From the NCBI GenBank assembly GCA_033439765.1, contig JAULSN010000008.1:2232001-2296000 (forward strand): a DNA stretch of 64,000 nt, read 5' to 3'. The notes under the pieces were generated by a model. It saw only the letters and a list, made by a program, of their open reading frames with translations. It did not search any database and had not been told where the DNA came from. Both the position numbers and the translations under genes were made by a program. Below, piece after piece: positions 37,408-47,677 of the stretch (position 1 is the stretch's first letter; each line of letters starts with the position of its first letter). Origin of the DNA: Lasiosphaeria ovina. Taxonomy: Eukaryota; Ascomycota; Sordariomycetes; Sordariales; Lasiosphaeriaceae.

Positions 37408-37423
37408 TTAACCCTAACCCTGG
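37408..37423 (-). promoter_or_regulatory. Telomere-repeat (telobox) motif upstream of PRI2
   Basis: Two adjacent copies of the fungal telomere unit: the plus strand reads TTAACCCTAACCCTGG, so TTAGGG lies on the coding strand of PRI2, 184 bases before its ATG. Such boxes act in other eukaryotes as sites for telobox-binding factors (for example Tbf1-type Myb proteins). A regulatory role here is inference. Confidence 0.5.
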
Positions 37424-37735
37424 TATCCAATTTCTTGTCCTCTGCCACTGCTGTCTCAGTTTCTTTCGCTACCTGCCTGACATTTCTTCGTTGATTGATC
37501 AAAAGTAAAAGGCAAAACTAAAACCCCCTAATCTTTTGTTATGGGCCATAGAAGCTGAACTGAAGAAACGCAAGTGTGCCAACCGTTCCAACCACTTGGA
37601 AGTCCTACCTATACATAGTTGTCCCTGCCCTTCACTCCCCAACCCTGACCTCTCTAGCTTTATATCTGTCGTTGTCTCTCCCCAATGTTGATCTACGTAG
37701 CTAGACCTCTGTTCCGCCCATCCGCTCCCCATGTA

Positions 37736-38807
37736 TCAGCATATTCTTCCAACCGACTTAGAGCGAATCAGACCCTCCTTGCCTCGCGGCCACTCTCCTC
37801 CGAAGGACCCAGGCCCTGGAGCGTTTTCCCTCAGATTGACGGACAAAGAGCTCGTCGCCGCTCGTGTCATACAGTCCATCATCGACGCGATGGTGTTCGG
37901 CGCCTCCCCTACCCACTCTGTGCCTCGCCGTTCGTTCGGACCGGCCACCGCCTCGCCGGCGTCTGCCCCCTGGTTTCCGAAGACGAATGCTTGTGGACAC
38001 CCCTGTGGTCTGCCAGTAGCAGTCGGCACCGCTGCTGATGGCCACCAGAGATGGCAGCGCGGTTGAAGTCTGCGCAATGTATCGCTTCTCGTAGTAGTGC
38101 TCCCTGTGTGCCGAAAAGGCGAGCCGCTGTAGGCCGGTACGGAGCCTGCGCACAGCGTTCCTCCAGTTGACGCGCCTTGAGAGCGCGAGTAGACAAACAA
38201 CAGGGTAGGCGGCCCCGAGAACGAGGTTCATCGATTTATTTTCCGGCTTGATTTCTCCTCTAGCGGTTTCCCTGGATTCCCATATTGACCGACGCCAGTT
38301 CAAGCCTGGAGGCGGAGCAAGCGTTGCGTTCTGGGCCGAGGTGCATGCCGGGGCCTGTATATCATGCTGTGTTCCGTGTCAACTCGAGTCTTCAGTAGAT
38401 GACCAGGGCGTCTGTAGCATGACACTTACAGACTCACAGTACTCGAGGAAATCTTTCAACGATGTCCACTGGGCCAGGAGCGCTGACAGCCTGGCGTCCG
38501 AGGCAGAAGTAATCGTGGACCAGAGAGAGACACAAGATAGAACAAAAGCGACAAGCGCGGCTGTTTGCGCGGCGGTCCCTAGACCTCGGGTCCAGCGATG
38601 TCTTCGCATAACGCCATCCTGATCCGGCCGGGCTTGAGAAGAGTCGCACGACTGCCTGAGCTCTTCTTGATCTTGAATGTGGTTATGGCCACTCTCTGCG
38701 TTATTGGAGATCTGGGGATAGTTTTGTTGTTCTCTTGGATGTTCTGGTACTTCATCATCTATAGACCGGGCCTTCCGGGCGTCCATTTCGTCGTTCTGCA
38801 TTGCCAT
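37736..38807 (-). CDS. One-helix membrane protein, unknown function (frame break)
   Basis: Exon 1 (38807-38430, 126 codons) and exon 2 from 38366 are joined across a 63-nt intron with a GTAAGT donor. The N-terminal 85 residues are acidic and polar; a hydrophobic segment (TAALVAFVLSCVSLWS) gives one predicted membrane helix. After the splice come NWRRSIWES, a second hydrophobic patch (NLVLGAAYPVVCLLAL) and RRVNWRNAVRRLRTGLQ. Past about 38045 this frame degenerates into Arg/Gly-rich sequence, while the frame shifted by one base encodes a natural-looking C-terminus (FVFGNQGADAGEA ... IRSKSVGRIC) ending at 37736. Either a weak-donor intron (GTGGCC) or a one-base indel, possibly in the GGGG run near 38000, separates the two. 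The start is the ATG at 38807 in a GCCATGG context. No family recognised. Confidence 0.55.
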
Positions 38808-39510
38808 GGCATTGCCTGCTGTCAATGTGATGCACTATGTACAGTACAAGCTAACAAACGGCCGAACGTTGCGACAGCGAGAGCCTACACGCTGCTCAAA
38901 AAAAATCCTGGACCAACTTAGCCATATCTAATTGGGAATACCATTTTGACCCCCATCTTCTTATCTCCTGCCCAGCGCCCGGTTCGTGAGGTATGGGCTA
39001 TGCTGACGACAACCCCAGTCGGTTCCCCGAAGAACTCCAACCTCTGCTGGGGTTGACCGAGAAGATATGCCAGATTAAGAAGAAACCCATCCAGATCCAG
39101 AAATGCCTGCAGATGGTAACCGGGCATCTGCAGATCTTCTACACAGTAGGCGGCCTTGGTCGCTGGAAAACGGGAAATTTCGCAAGGCTGAGCTTCGGGC
39201 CGCCTGGTAGCTTCGGCTGACACCACCGCCCCGGGGGCCTCATTGGAATTTCGAAGAGGCTGTATATCTGAAGCTTGGCAGCCGTTCAACTTCGCTGCTC
39301 ATTCGCTCTCTGCTGCTTGACAATGTAGTGCAGGGAAACTAAAGCTCATTAGCAGCAGCCTCGCGGCTTGGGATGACCGCGGTATCATGAGCTGCCCTGA
39401 CCTTTTGGTTTGAGGCGGGTGATCGACATGCACACCCTTCTAGGAGGCTGTCAAGTTGTAGCCTCTAGAGCCTAACCGAAGAGCATGAAGAGCCGCCGGG
39501 GCATTTGCAT
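38808..39510. other. Intergenic, no gene seen
   Basis: The spacer lies between the membrane protein (its promoter side) and the 3' end of the predicted mitochondrial protein. Frames of up to 123 codons exist on the minus strand but lack motifs. Confidence 0.4.
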
Positions 39511-40957
39511 CTAAGATGCCTCCCGCGGCAAGTAGTTTTGTATTTTTAACAGCTTCAGCTGCGCTGACATAGAGCGGTGCCTGGCCAGCAGGAACAGCTC
39601 GCCGTCGCGAAAGAGCGCCGAATCTTGCCTCAAACGGTTTAGGTGCTCCGGACCGAGAGCAGCGCGTAGATCGTGAACCGCGAGCGTGCGGCCGTGGTTT
39701 CGCGCACCCTCGACAGCCATCGTAGAGAACCGCGCAGGGGGCTCTGGCACAGACGGCGAAACGGCTGCCGGAGCGGGAGAAGACTGTATCGATTCTGGGT
39801 TGGCTTCCTCGGCAGAATCCGCGTGGGGCGGGCCAAGATACAAGAGACAGCCTCGGTGCTTTTCCTCCTTTGCGGCGCCATAGCTCTCACACTTGACGAT
39901 ATATTGCCGATGATCTTTCTCGACCAAGGTCGCCAATGAGAGAAGTTCCTCGGCAAGACGGCGCCTCATCAGCTCGAGGAGGAAGGTGTGCATATCCTTG
40001 CGCCAGACAGCGCCGTTCAAGGCCTTCTTGTATCTGACAGAGGCACCGCCGCGAAACAACTTCTTATGGCCATCGCGAAATTTCGAACCCGCTACAAGAA
40101 ATTCCTTGAGGAGTTCCTGGTGAGCGAGAATGTAGCTACCAGAACCCAAGGCAATCCCAAATCTGCGGCTGTCGGCGGTAGCGGTGGTGGAATGCTGTTT
40201 CCCTTCTGTAGCCGGTGGTAGACCAGCCTCTGCTTTGTCGGTCTCGATCACGTCGCTTTCGGCGGGCGGTGGACTAACCTCTTCGTCTGTCTCGGTTTCT
40301 TTGCTTTCAGCGGGCGGTGGACTAGCCTCTTCTTCGTCGGCCTCGGTTTCTTTGCTTGCAGCGGGCACCCGTTTCTCTTTCTTTTCAAGATCGCGTGGTA
40401 CAAACCAAGCTTTTGTCGTCTCGTTTGGTTTCAGGAGGTTGAATCCTTGGAGGAAGAATCTCGGAACTTTGGTGGCAGTTATAGGGCATTCCCGAACGGG
40501 GGATCCTAAAGCTATGGCTGCGGTCGATGTTAGCAGCGACCCTTGGGAGAACTTGGAGAACAATAAGGATGAAAGACGGGGAGTGAGCCTTACCGTAGGG
40601 GTTCCGAGCTAGGTGCCGTTGGAACTTGGTTAGGGGAAACGACGGCAATTTTGGCTTTGGTTTCGTGAACCTTTGCCGGGCCTCGTGGAATGCCGGGTTC
40701 ATAAGGGGGGACAGTGGCAATTCGCCAACAGCTGTCATGACTGTCTTCTTGGTAAAGTCAGCCTCCAGCCCGCCCCGAGTCAAGGCAGATTCTTTGGCGC
40801 TGGAACTAGGGCCGGGGCCGGGGCCGGAGCCGGCGCTGGTGGTGCTGTATGCAGCCTTGATGCCGGACGAGTTTCGCACCATCGAGGGTCGCCATATTCG
40901 AGAATGGCAAACCCTAGGCCAGCTTCGACTGCGGGATGCGCTCCCCAGCAATTTCAT
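39511..40957 (-). CDS. Predicted mitochondrial protein, fungal, unknown function
   Basis: Two exons, 40957-40594 and 40511-39511, give 454 residues; the 82-nt intron has a GTAAGG donor, a GCTAAC branch site and a TAG acceptor. The first 30 residues are rich in Arg, Ser and Ala with no acidic residues, as in a mitochondrial presequence. Then follow a FQRHLARNPYA segment, a block reading SPVRECPITATKVPRFFLQ and WFVPRDLE, an acidic repeat region (three copies of a unit like SPPPAESKETETDEE, residues about 165-225), and a C-terminal helical half with LLELMRRRLAEELL and HRQYIVKCESYG. The PRFFLQ/WFVPR and RRR-EELL blocks look like conserved features of a fungal-specific mitochondrial family, which I cannot name. 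It is head-to-head with the mitochondrial ClpP gene, 388 bases apart, consistent with shared regulation. Confidence 0.75.
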
Positions 40958-41345
40958 GGCTCTGACGGATGGAAGTTGTCCACTTCGTAGCTTATACCCA
41001 TTGCAACTCTGGAAGTTGGAGCGATAAGTACGAACGGGAGTCTGGATCCCTCGAGCCTTTTAATGCTCGGGGCATTTTTGACCGACTGGGGAGCGCGTTT
41101 GCGACAGGACAGGACCCCTGCTCCCGTCCCGATTGTGGTGGAGCTGCTCCAGGTATCGCCAAGCGACTAATAAATTCCGCTGTTACCTTACCTTAGCTCT
41201 TAGCTGCTGCTGCCAACTCCCCCACACATGCATACCACCAAGGTACTTTACGCAACATCCATCCCATCCAGACTGTCTCTGTACTCGAGCGCGTCTCATA
41301 GCCATTGACCAAAGGCTGAGGCTCTCCCCACACCGCGCCGCGATA

Positions 41346-42304
41346 ATGAATACCCAAAGAACAGCAGCAATGCGCATTCTCAGGAGGGTCGGCCTAGCTC
41401 AATGCCGGCGCTTCACACAGTTTGGTGGGCCTGCAAGCTCACTCCGGCCCTCGGGCGCAATCATGCCTCTCATCACGGAGGTAACAGTACGTGGATCTCC
41501 AAGGCTCTGGCCCTGCAGTTGCCCCTGATTGTCTTGTACTGACCATAATTAGGCAGGCGGATGGCGAACATGTGCGTTAAATTCTTCCGTTGAACTCTGG
41601 GCCAAGGGGCTGCACTGATGCTGACCAATATACGAAGCCGACATATTCTCCAAGCTGCTACAGGTATGTCGTCAACCTCATGCTCTTCCATGGCCCCGCC
41701 CGTCCCCTTCTGACCTGGTTAGGAACGGATAGTGTGCCTGAACGGGCCAATTGACGATATCACATCAGCGTCAATTGTAGCTCAGCTTCTTTGGCTCGAG
41801 TCGGACAATCCTGACAAGCCCATCACCATGTACATCAACTCACCAGGAGGAGAGGTAAGCTCGGGGCTGGCCATCTACGACACCATGACCTATATCAAGT
41901 CTCCAGTCTCGACAGTCTGTGTCGGCGCCGCAGCTTCCATGGCTGCTATTCTCCTCATCGGCGGCGAGCCCGGCAAGAGGTACGCGCTGCCGCACAGCTC
42001 CATCATGGTCCACCAACCGCTGGGAGGCACTAGAGGGCAGGCGGCCGACATATTGATATATGCGAACCAAATCCAGAGGTTACGGGAGCAGATCAACAAG
42101 ATCGTCAAGGGCCACATCAACAAGTCCTTCGGCCACGAGAAGTTTGACATGCAGGCCATCAATGACATGATGGAGCGGGATAAGCATCTGACGGCCGAGG
42201 AAGCCAAGGAGTTTGGCATCGTGGACGAGATATTGGACCGAAGGGTGAAGGAAGATGGCAAGCCCGGGTCTAAGGACGCCAATGAGACGGCGCCCAAGCC
42301 TTAA
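41346..42304 (+). CDS. clpP: Mitochondrial ATP-dependent Clp protease proteolytic subunit
   Basis: Four exons, 41346-41486, 41553-41571, 41638-41663 and 41723-42304, give 255 residues; two of the exons are only 19 and 26 nt. The introns are 66, 66 and 59 nt. ClpP forms a double-heptamer serine protease that works with the ClpX unfoldase in the mitochondrial matrix. The N-terminal 40 residues are basic and hydroxylated, a likely presequence, followed by IMPLITEVTAGGWR. The catalytic Ser is about residue 134 in GAAASMAA, the His about 159 in IMVHQPLGG, and the likely Asp about 215 in MERD. Between His and Asp there are about seven more residues than I recall for the human enzyme. Budding yeast lacks this gene whereas many filamentous fungi and animals keep it. 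The splice of exon 2 to 3 gives Ser where relatives often have Tyr. Confidence 0.93.
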
Positions 42305-43002
42305 TCCAGGGGTGTTTTGAGCATATGGGCAACTAGCTCAACCAATGCCGTGCGAGAAGGGCGCACGGCTGGCGAACGGCATTGTGACAGGCAGGCACTT
42401 TGCAATACACAGGTCAGTGACTTGGAGTTGTTGAAAGAATGCTTGCATCCTCCCGTTCCGTTGGCGATGAATGCCTACATCGGGAGAAATGCGAAGACAT
42501 CGGGTTCATTGATAGAAGCACGACTGGGCGATGGCTAGGTATTTACACCCATAGTCCTGTTCAGTTTGAGGAGACGAATTTGGAGTATGATTGGGTGGTG
42601 TTTCTGAGAGAGTAAAGACGTTTAGATGCTTGCATGAATAAAACGGCGCCGGTAGTTGATATGATATCTGTAACAAGAAAGAGCTGTCTCATTGTTCTCG
42701 AAGCTCTGGAGAACGGAAATGTTTGCCCGACGACGGCCAATCAGAGAGCTTGCAATTCGACAGTCAAGGGCGGGGAGCTACTGCGGGGGCCCCCTGCTCG
42801 TTTGCGCTTGGTGACTGAGATTCAGCGGTCAGAGGAAATTTGTCGGCCGACATCGCCCAAAAAGTTTGACTCACACCTTCAAAGACGTGGTAGGAGAAGG
42901 TCAATTGACGAGTGTTACTCCATTTTCGTATCGCAGAGGCAATTGAGCCAGTTTTGAAGCAGAACCCCTCACGATTGCCCTTCCCGTGGCGCACGATTCA
43001 TC
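42305..43002. other. Intergenic between clpP and ILV3
   Basis: The spacer holds the clpP 3' end and the ILV3 promoter. No gene, tRNA or repeat is recognised. I looked for the CCGG-N2-CCGG type Leu3 site expected at branched-chain amino acid genes and did not see a clear one. Confidence 0.4.
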
Positions 43003-44874
43003 ATGATCTCGCCGTCCCTAGCGCTGGCCAGAGCTCCCAGAGCTCTGGCAACCAGCCGCCTGCTGCCATTGAGGACCCAGCAGTATGTTTCTGCCCCGAG
43101 AATGCCCCCATTGCCTTGGGAGACGCCCGCTGAAGCTCCTTGATCTAGCCGTCTTATCTCTACCACCCCCCGGCGCTATGCCGACAACCAGCTCAACAAG
43201 GTGTCGTCCACCATCACGCAGCACAAGTCGCAGGGCGCCTCGCAGGCCATGCTATACGGCACCGGCATGACGGAGGAGGACATGTCCAAGGCTCAGGTCG
43301 GCATCTCGTCTGTGTGGTATGAAGGTAACCCTTGCAATATGCACCTGCTCGACCTCTCGGCCCGCGTGCGCGAGAGTGTGGCGCGAGCTGGCCTCGTTCC
43401 CATGCGCTTCAACACTATTGGCGTCTCCGACGGCATTAGCATGGGCACCACGGGCATGCGCTACAGCTTGCAGAGTCGCGAAATTATTGCCGACAGCATT
43501 GAGACGGTCATGCAGGGGCAGTGGTACGACGCCAACATCTCTCTGCCGGGCTGCGACAAGAACATGCCCGGTGTGCTGATCGCCATGGGCCGTGTCAACC
43601 GGCCGAGTATCATGGTGTATGGTGGCACCATCAAGCCGGGTTGCAGCCAGGCTGGCGAGCCCATCGATATCGTTAGCGCCTTCCAGGCCTACGGCCAGTA
43701 CATCGCTGGCGACATCAACGAGAAGCAGCGCTTCGACATCATCCGGAATGCCTGCCCTGGAGGCGGCGCGTGCGGTGGCATGTACACGGCCAACACCATG
43801 GCGTCGGCAATCGAGACGCTCGGAATGACGCTACCTGGTAGTAGTAGTTTCCCGGCCGAGGACCCGACCAAGCTAGCAGAGTGCGACAACGTTGGCGAGG
43901 CCATCAAGAACCTGCTTCGGGAGGACATCCGTCCCACTGATATTCTCACAAAGAAGTCGTTCGAAAATGCCATGATAGTCGTGACAATCCTTGGCGGTAG
44001 CACCAACGCAGTGCTGCATCTTATTGCCATTGCCAACAGTGTTGGCATCAAGCTTACCATTGATGACTTCCAGGCTATTTCGGACAGCACGCCTTTCCTG
44101 GCCGACCTCAAGCCGTCGGGCAAGTATGTTATGGAGGACCTGTTCAAGATTGGTGGCACACCCGGCCTGCTGAAGTTCCTGCTCAAGGAGGGCATCATTG
44201 ACGGGTCGGGCATCACTGTCACCGGCAAGACGATGAAGGAGAACGTCGAGTCTTTCCCCGACTTTCCCAGCGACCAGCCCATAATCCGCCCCCTGAGCAA
44301 CCCAATCAAGGCCAGCGGCCACATTCAGATCCTGCGCGGGTCTCTCGCCCCCGGTGGCTCCGTCGGCAAGATCACAGGCAAGGAGGGCCTGCGGTTTGAG
44401 GGCAGCGCCAAGTGCTACGACTTCGAGGACGCCTTCATCGAGGCTCTCGAGCGCGGCGAGATCAAGAAGGGCGAGAAGACGGTAGTGGTTATTCGCTACG
44501 CGGGCCCCAAGGGCGGCCCCGGCATGCCCGAGATGCTGAAGCCCAGCAGCGCCATCATGGGCGCCGGTCTCGGCAAGGACGTTGCCCTGATCACGGACGG
44601 GCGCTTCTCGGGCGGCAGCCACGGCTTTTTGATTGGCCACATCGTCCCCGAGGCCATGGAGGGTGGCCCCATCGGACTGGTCCGGGACGGCGACAAGATC
44701 ATCATCGACGCGGAGAAGCGGGCCCTCGACCTCGAGGTTGCACAGGAGGAGCTCGACAGGAGGAGGAAGGAGTGGAAGGCTCCTCCAGCCAGGGCGACCA
44801 AGGGCACCCTAGTTAAGTATGCCCGCCTCGTCAGCGATGCCAGCCACGGGTGCGTGACGGATGGCGTGCTCTAA
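43003..44874 (+). CDS. ILV3: Dihydroxyacid dehydratase (branched-chain amino acids)
   Basis: Two exons, 43003-43082 and 43149-44874, give 601 residues; the 66-nt intron has a GTATGT donor and a TAG acceptor. The enzyme converts dihydroxy-isovalerate and dihydroxy-methylvalerate to the 2-keto acids of valine and isoleucine in mitochondria, using an Fe-S cluster. The N-terminus (first about 45 residues, Ala/Arg/Leu/Ser-rich, without acids) is a mitochondrial presequence that bridges the intron. Cluster-ligand cysteines are in [17 protein letters not shown] and [18 protein letters not shown]. The C-terminal swivelling domain contains GGPGMPEM and [11 protein letters not shown]. Length matches fungal Ilv3. 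The start is the only ATG giving a credible presequence. Confidence 0.96.
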
Positions 44875-45440
44875 AGGGCCCTACCATGCCGCGGCGGGTG
44901 GGATGCATGTTGGGTGCTTATAAGATTACTTGGCTGTACATATTCTGGACCCTGTCGGTTTTTTCTCTCAAAATTCGTTTCCTTTGTTCGGTATGGAAAA
45001 AAGTATTGGCGCTTACCGGAAGATTTTGGTACGCACTCAAGGAATTTGCGTGTTGGCTCAGCCAACATAAACATCTATTATTACAAAACAAATATTATGG
45101 AACTTCTTTATTCACAGTTGTCCCTACTTTCGAAGGAATAGTATATATAGCTCAAAGTGCCTTTTCCCTACCAGTTACGCAAAGTAGGTAGATTGGGAAA
45201 CGAGCCGCTGCCATAGGGCGCGGAAGAACTCAATACTTGCCCGATTTAATGGAGTAAACCGCCCATTGGATCCGCGCCCGGAAATGCAACCTTATCAACA
45301 TGATAGAAAACGCATGCAAAACACCAGAACTGACAAATGCAAGAGCCTAGAAGAAGGCTCGGTCATCCATCTCGTTACTTCGTTCAAACCTCGCGAGACA
45401 CAGCACACCTTCGTGATTTGACTGTCTATACCTTTTTATT
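44875..45440. other. Intergenic between convergent ILV3 and acyltransferase
   Basis: The 3' ends of both genes meet in this 566-base spacer. It is AT-rich near 45060-45160, which fits polyadenylation sites. No gene is seen. Confidence 0.45.
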
Positions 45441-46515
45441 TCACCTCCGCCGCTTGCCCCACGCCTGAACGAAAGCCTTCTTGTCTTGTAATGTCAACCC
45501 GACGCGCTTGGCTCGCCCCAGCCGCGCTAGCGCCTCGGCCACGCGGTCCAACACGCGCCGCTCGTCGGCCGTCGCATCCTCCTCCCAGCCGGCTGCGGCG
45601 GGCGCCAGACGGCCGGATGCTGACGACGAGGATGACAAGCCTTGCGACACAAAGTTGGTCGCCTGCGACGTGTTGTACATGCCCTCGGCGATGCGCACAC
45701 GGATGCAGTGCGTCGGGCGCGACAGCAGCTTCCAGAAGAAGGCGACCCACGCGGCGGGGCCGGGCACGGGTGTCGTCACGTCTGGCGGCGTGTACCTCAG
45801 GCTGACGGGGAAGATGGCGACGTCGGCGGGAGTCGTCAGCAGGCTCTGGCTGAGCGGCAGGATGCCCTTGCCGTTGGTGGTGCCGCACTCGGGGAACACG
45901 GCGATGACGCGGCCCGGGTAGCGGTCCAGCAGGGTGCGCAGGTCTGTCAGCTCGGCGGGGTCGGGCGGCGGGGTGGCGAACTGCTGCGTGCGCGACAGCG
46001 CCATGCTCACAGCGCGCAGCAGCCCGACGCGCCGCACCTTGCGCGTGCCCGGGTAGCTGACGGTGAAGACGGGGTCGAACACGGCGGCCAGGTACAGCGC
46101 GTCGAGCGGCGACGTGAAGTTGGCCGCCACCACGGACCGCGCGTGCGGCACCCGCGACGCCGGCTGCTGCGACAGCGCCCCCCGCTTCACCCCGTCCAGC
46201 TGCAGATCCACCCACCAGATGCCCGGGATGCCCATGATCCCCCACAGCAGCAGCTTGCGCGCCACCACGGGCAGCGGCAGGTGGTGCAGGAACAGGAAGT
46301 ACAGCGTCAGGTAGCTGACGAAGAAGGGCAGGCGGAAGAGGAAGATGAAGGCGTGCATGGCCGAGGCTACCGTCGAGGCCGGCGTCGTCGTGGGCATGAA
46401 CGGCGAGATGCCGGAGCCTGGGAGAAGGGAATGTGAGTGAAACCGCAAACTGGAAAAGGTGGAAGCACTTATGATGTTGGTTACCTTTGTCGCGGAACTG
46501 CGAGAACTTCTCCAT
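45441..46515 (-). CDS. LOA1: LOA1/VPS66-like lysophospholipid acyltransferase
   Basis: Two exons, 46515-46485 and 46417-45441, give 335 residues; the 67-nt intron follows the tenth codon. The PlsC/LPAAT superfamily transfers acyl groups to lysophosphatidic acid and related lipids; yeast Loa1 (Vps66) acts at the ER and lipid droplets. The start MEKFSQFRDKG is followed by a membrane segment about residues 32-56 and a second hydrophobic stretch about 66-80 ending IPGIWWVDLQLDGVKRG. The block I site reads NFTSPLD (110-116), so the His of the canonical HX4D motif is Phe here. The block III equivalent reads FPECGTTNGKG. A low-complexity Ser/Ala region lies near residues 255-285. Head-to-head with the kinesin gene. 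Symbol assignment is by resemblance only. Confidence 0.75.
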
Positions 46516-47677
46516 GTTGATCGGTTGGTGTTTCTGCGAAACTGATACTTCAGTGACAAAGCAAAATGGGGAAGTTAGAGTTGTTGGCGCAAAGATCCCG
46601 TTGGAGGTTCCAGGTTGCAACGGTCTGCTAAAACATTATTTGGCCAATGTGCCAAGCAGCCCCGATATATCGATAATCAGAAGACGTCGGGTTGGCTGGA
46701 CATGCGGATTTGAGAATATTGGCGCTCTGGGGTTGCCTTTCAACACTTCGGGGTTCCGTGTCGATGTGGTGTCATAATTTATCGCGGGACCCTTTTTTTT
46801 TGATCGCTCGTCGAAGACTGCAGGGTCCTGGTACTCATTTTACATGTGAAAATGCGGGCGGGCACGTGCGACGCACCGTTGGGGTCCTCGAGCTAACCCT
46901 AACCCTTGGAAAGAAAGCCGGTTCGCACAAAGCCATTGCTGTAGAATGGCTTTTTGCTGTGTGAACGAAGTGTGCATCATGCATCATTGTAAGGGCCGGG
47001 TTCGAACGTAGCCATGATGGTATCATGCTCTTTCGATTTCGAGAAATTCTTATCGAATGTAGTGTAGTGTTGATACATAATCGCTGACCTGTCCCTGTTG
47101 ATGGAAGAGGATGGGAAACATAGCACCCCTTTCCCTGTCCTGTCGCAGTCCGCCCACAGCAAGACTCGGGGATTGACATTGTTTACATGCCTCAGGTGGC
47201 TAATCTTTAGCACCAAAATTCCGAGAATCCTGAAATATCGGGCTCTCATCGCTGAAAGTTTGGCGCCTCCTGCCCGGAAATGCAGTTCACTGTGTATTCC
47301 ATTACGAGGACGGTGGGTTTTCAGCCTTGAAAGTGTAAGTCTGGTCCTCTGTGGTGGTTTAAGTTAGCGGACACTGAGGGCGTGGGTTTTCAGGCTGAGC
47401 CCCGCTATCCGTATCCGTCCCTAGCTTGTCGCGACAAGTCATTGGCTAATGGCTCCACCCTCCTGGACCCGTTGCCTGGGTGAAGTAAACACAAGCCCCG
47501 ACTTGCACCTTGATGCTTTCTGCGCTACGCCAATTGAGGAGAGAGCATAAACCTAAGGTAGTTGTGCTCGGAACGGCCGCCACCACGTCGCCGACAACTG
47601 TATCCGCTCCTGGAGCACCGCTCCTTGCGTCCTATCTTCTACTCCACATTGTGCTTCCTCGCCTGCGCGCCTTCACC
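46516..47677. other. Shared promoter region, LOA1-like and kinesin genes
   Basis: The divergent spacer of 1.2 kb has no gene of its own. It contains the telomere-repeat box described separately. The 3' part (about 47500-47677) likely includes the 5' leader of the kinesin gene. Confidence 0.45.
46894..46907 (-). promoter_or_regulatory. Second telomere-repeat (telobox) motif
   Basis: The plus strand reads TAACCCTAACCCTT, two telomere units, with TTAGGG on the coding strand of the LOA1-like gene and 379 bases upstream of its ATG. The orientation relative to the gene is the same as for the PRI2 box. It is also about 770 bases upstream of the kinesin start on the other strand. Function is inference. 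Confidence 0.45.

Noticed and set aside
43689..44640. Minus-strand frames of 211 and 255 codons opposite ILV3
   Set aside because: Antisense shadows of a highly conserved enzyme.
45642..46436. 264-codon plus-strand frame opposite the acyltransferase
   Set aside because: A GC-rich shadow of the real minus-strand gene.
46988..47010. GGGTTCGAAC-containing B-box-like stretch
   Set aside because: No cloverleaf can be built around it.
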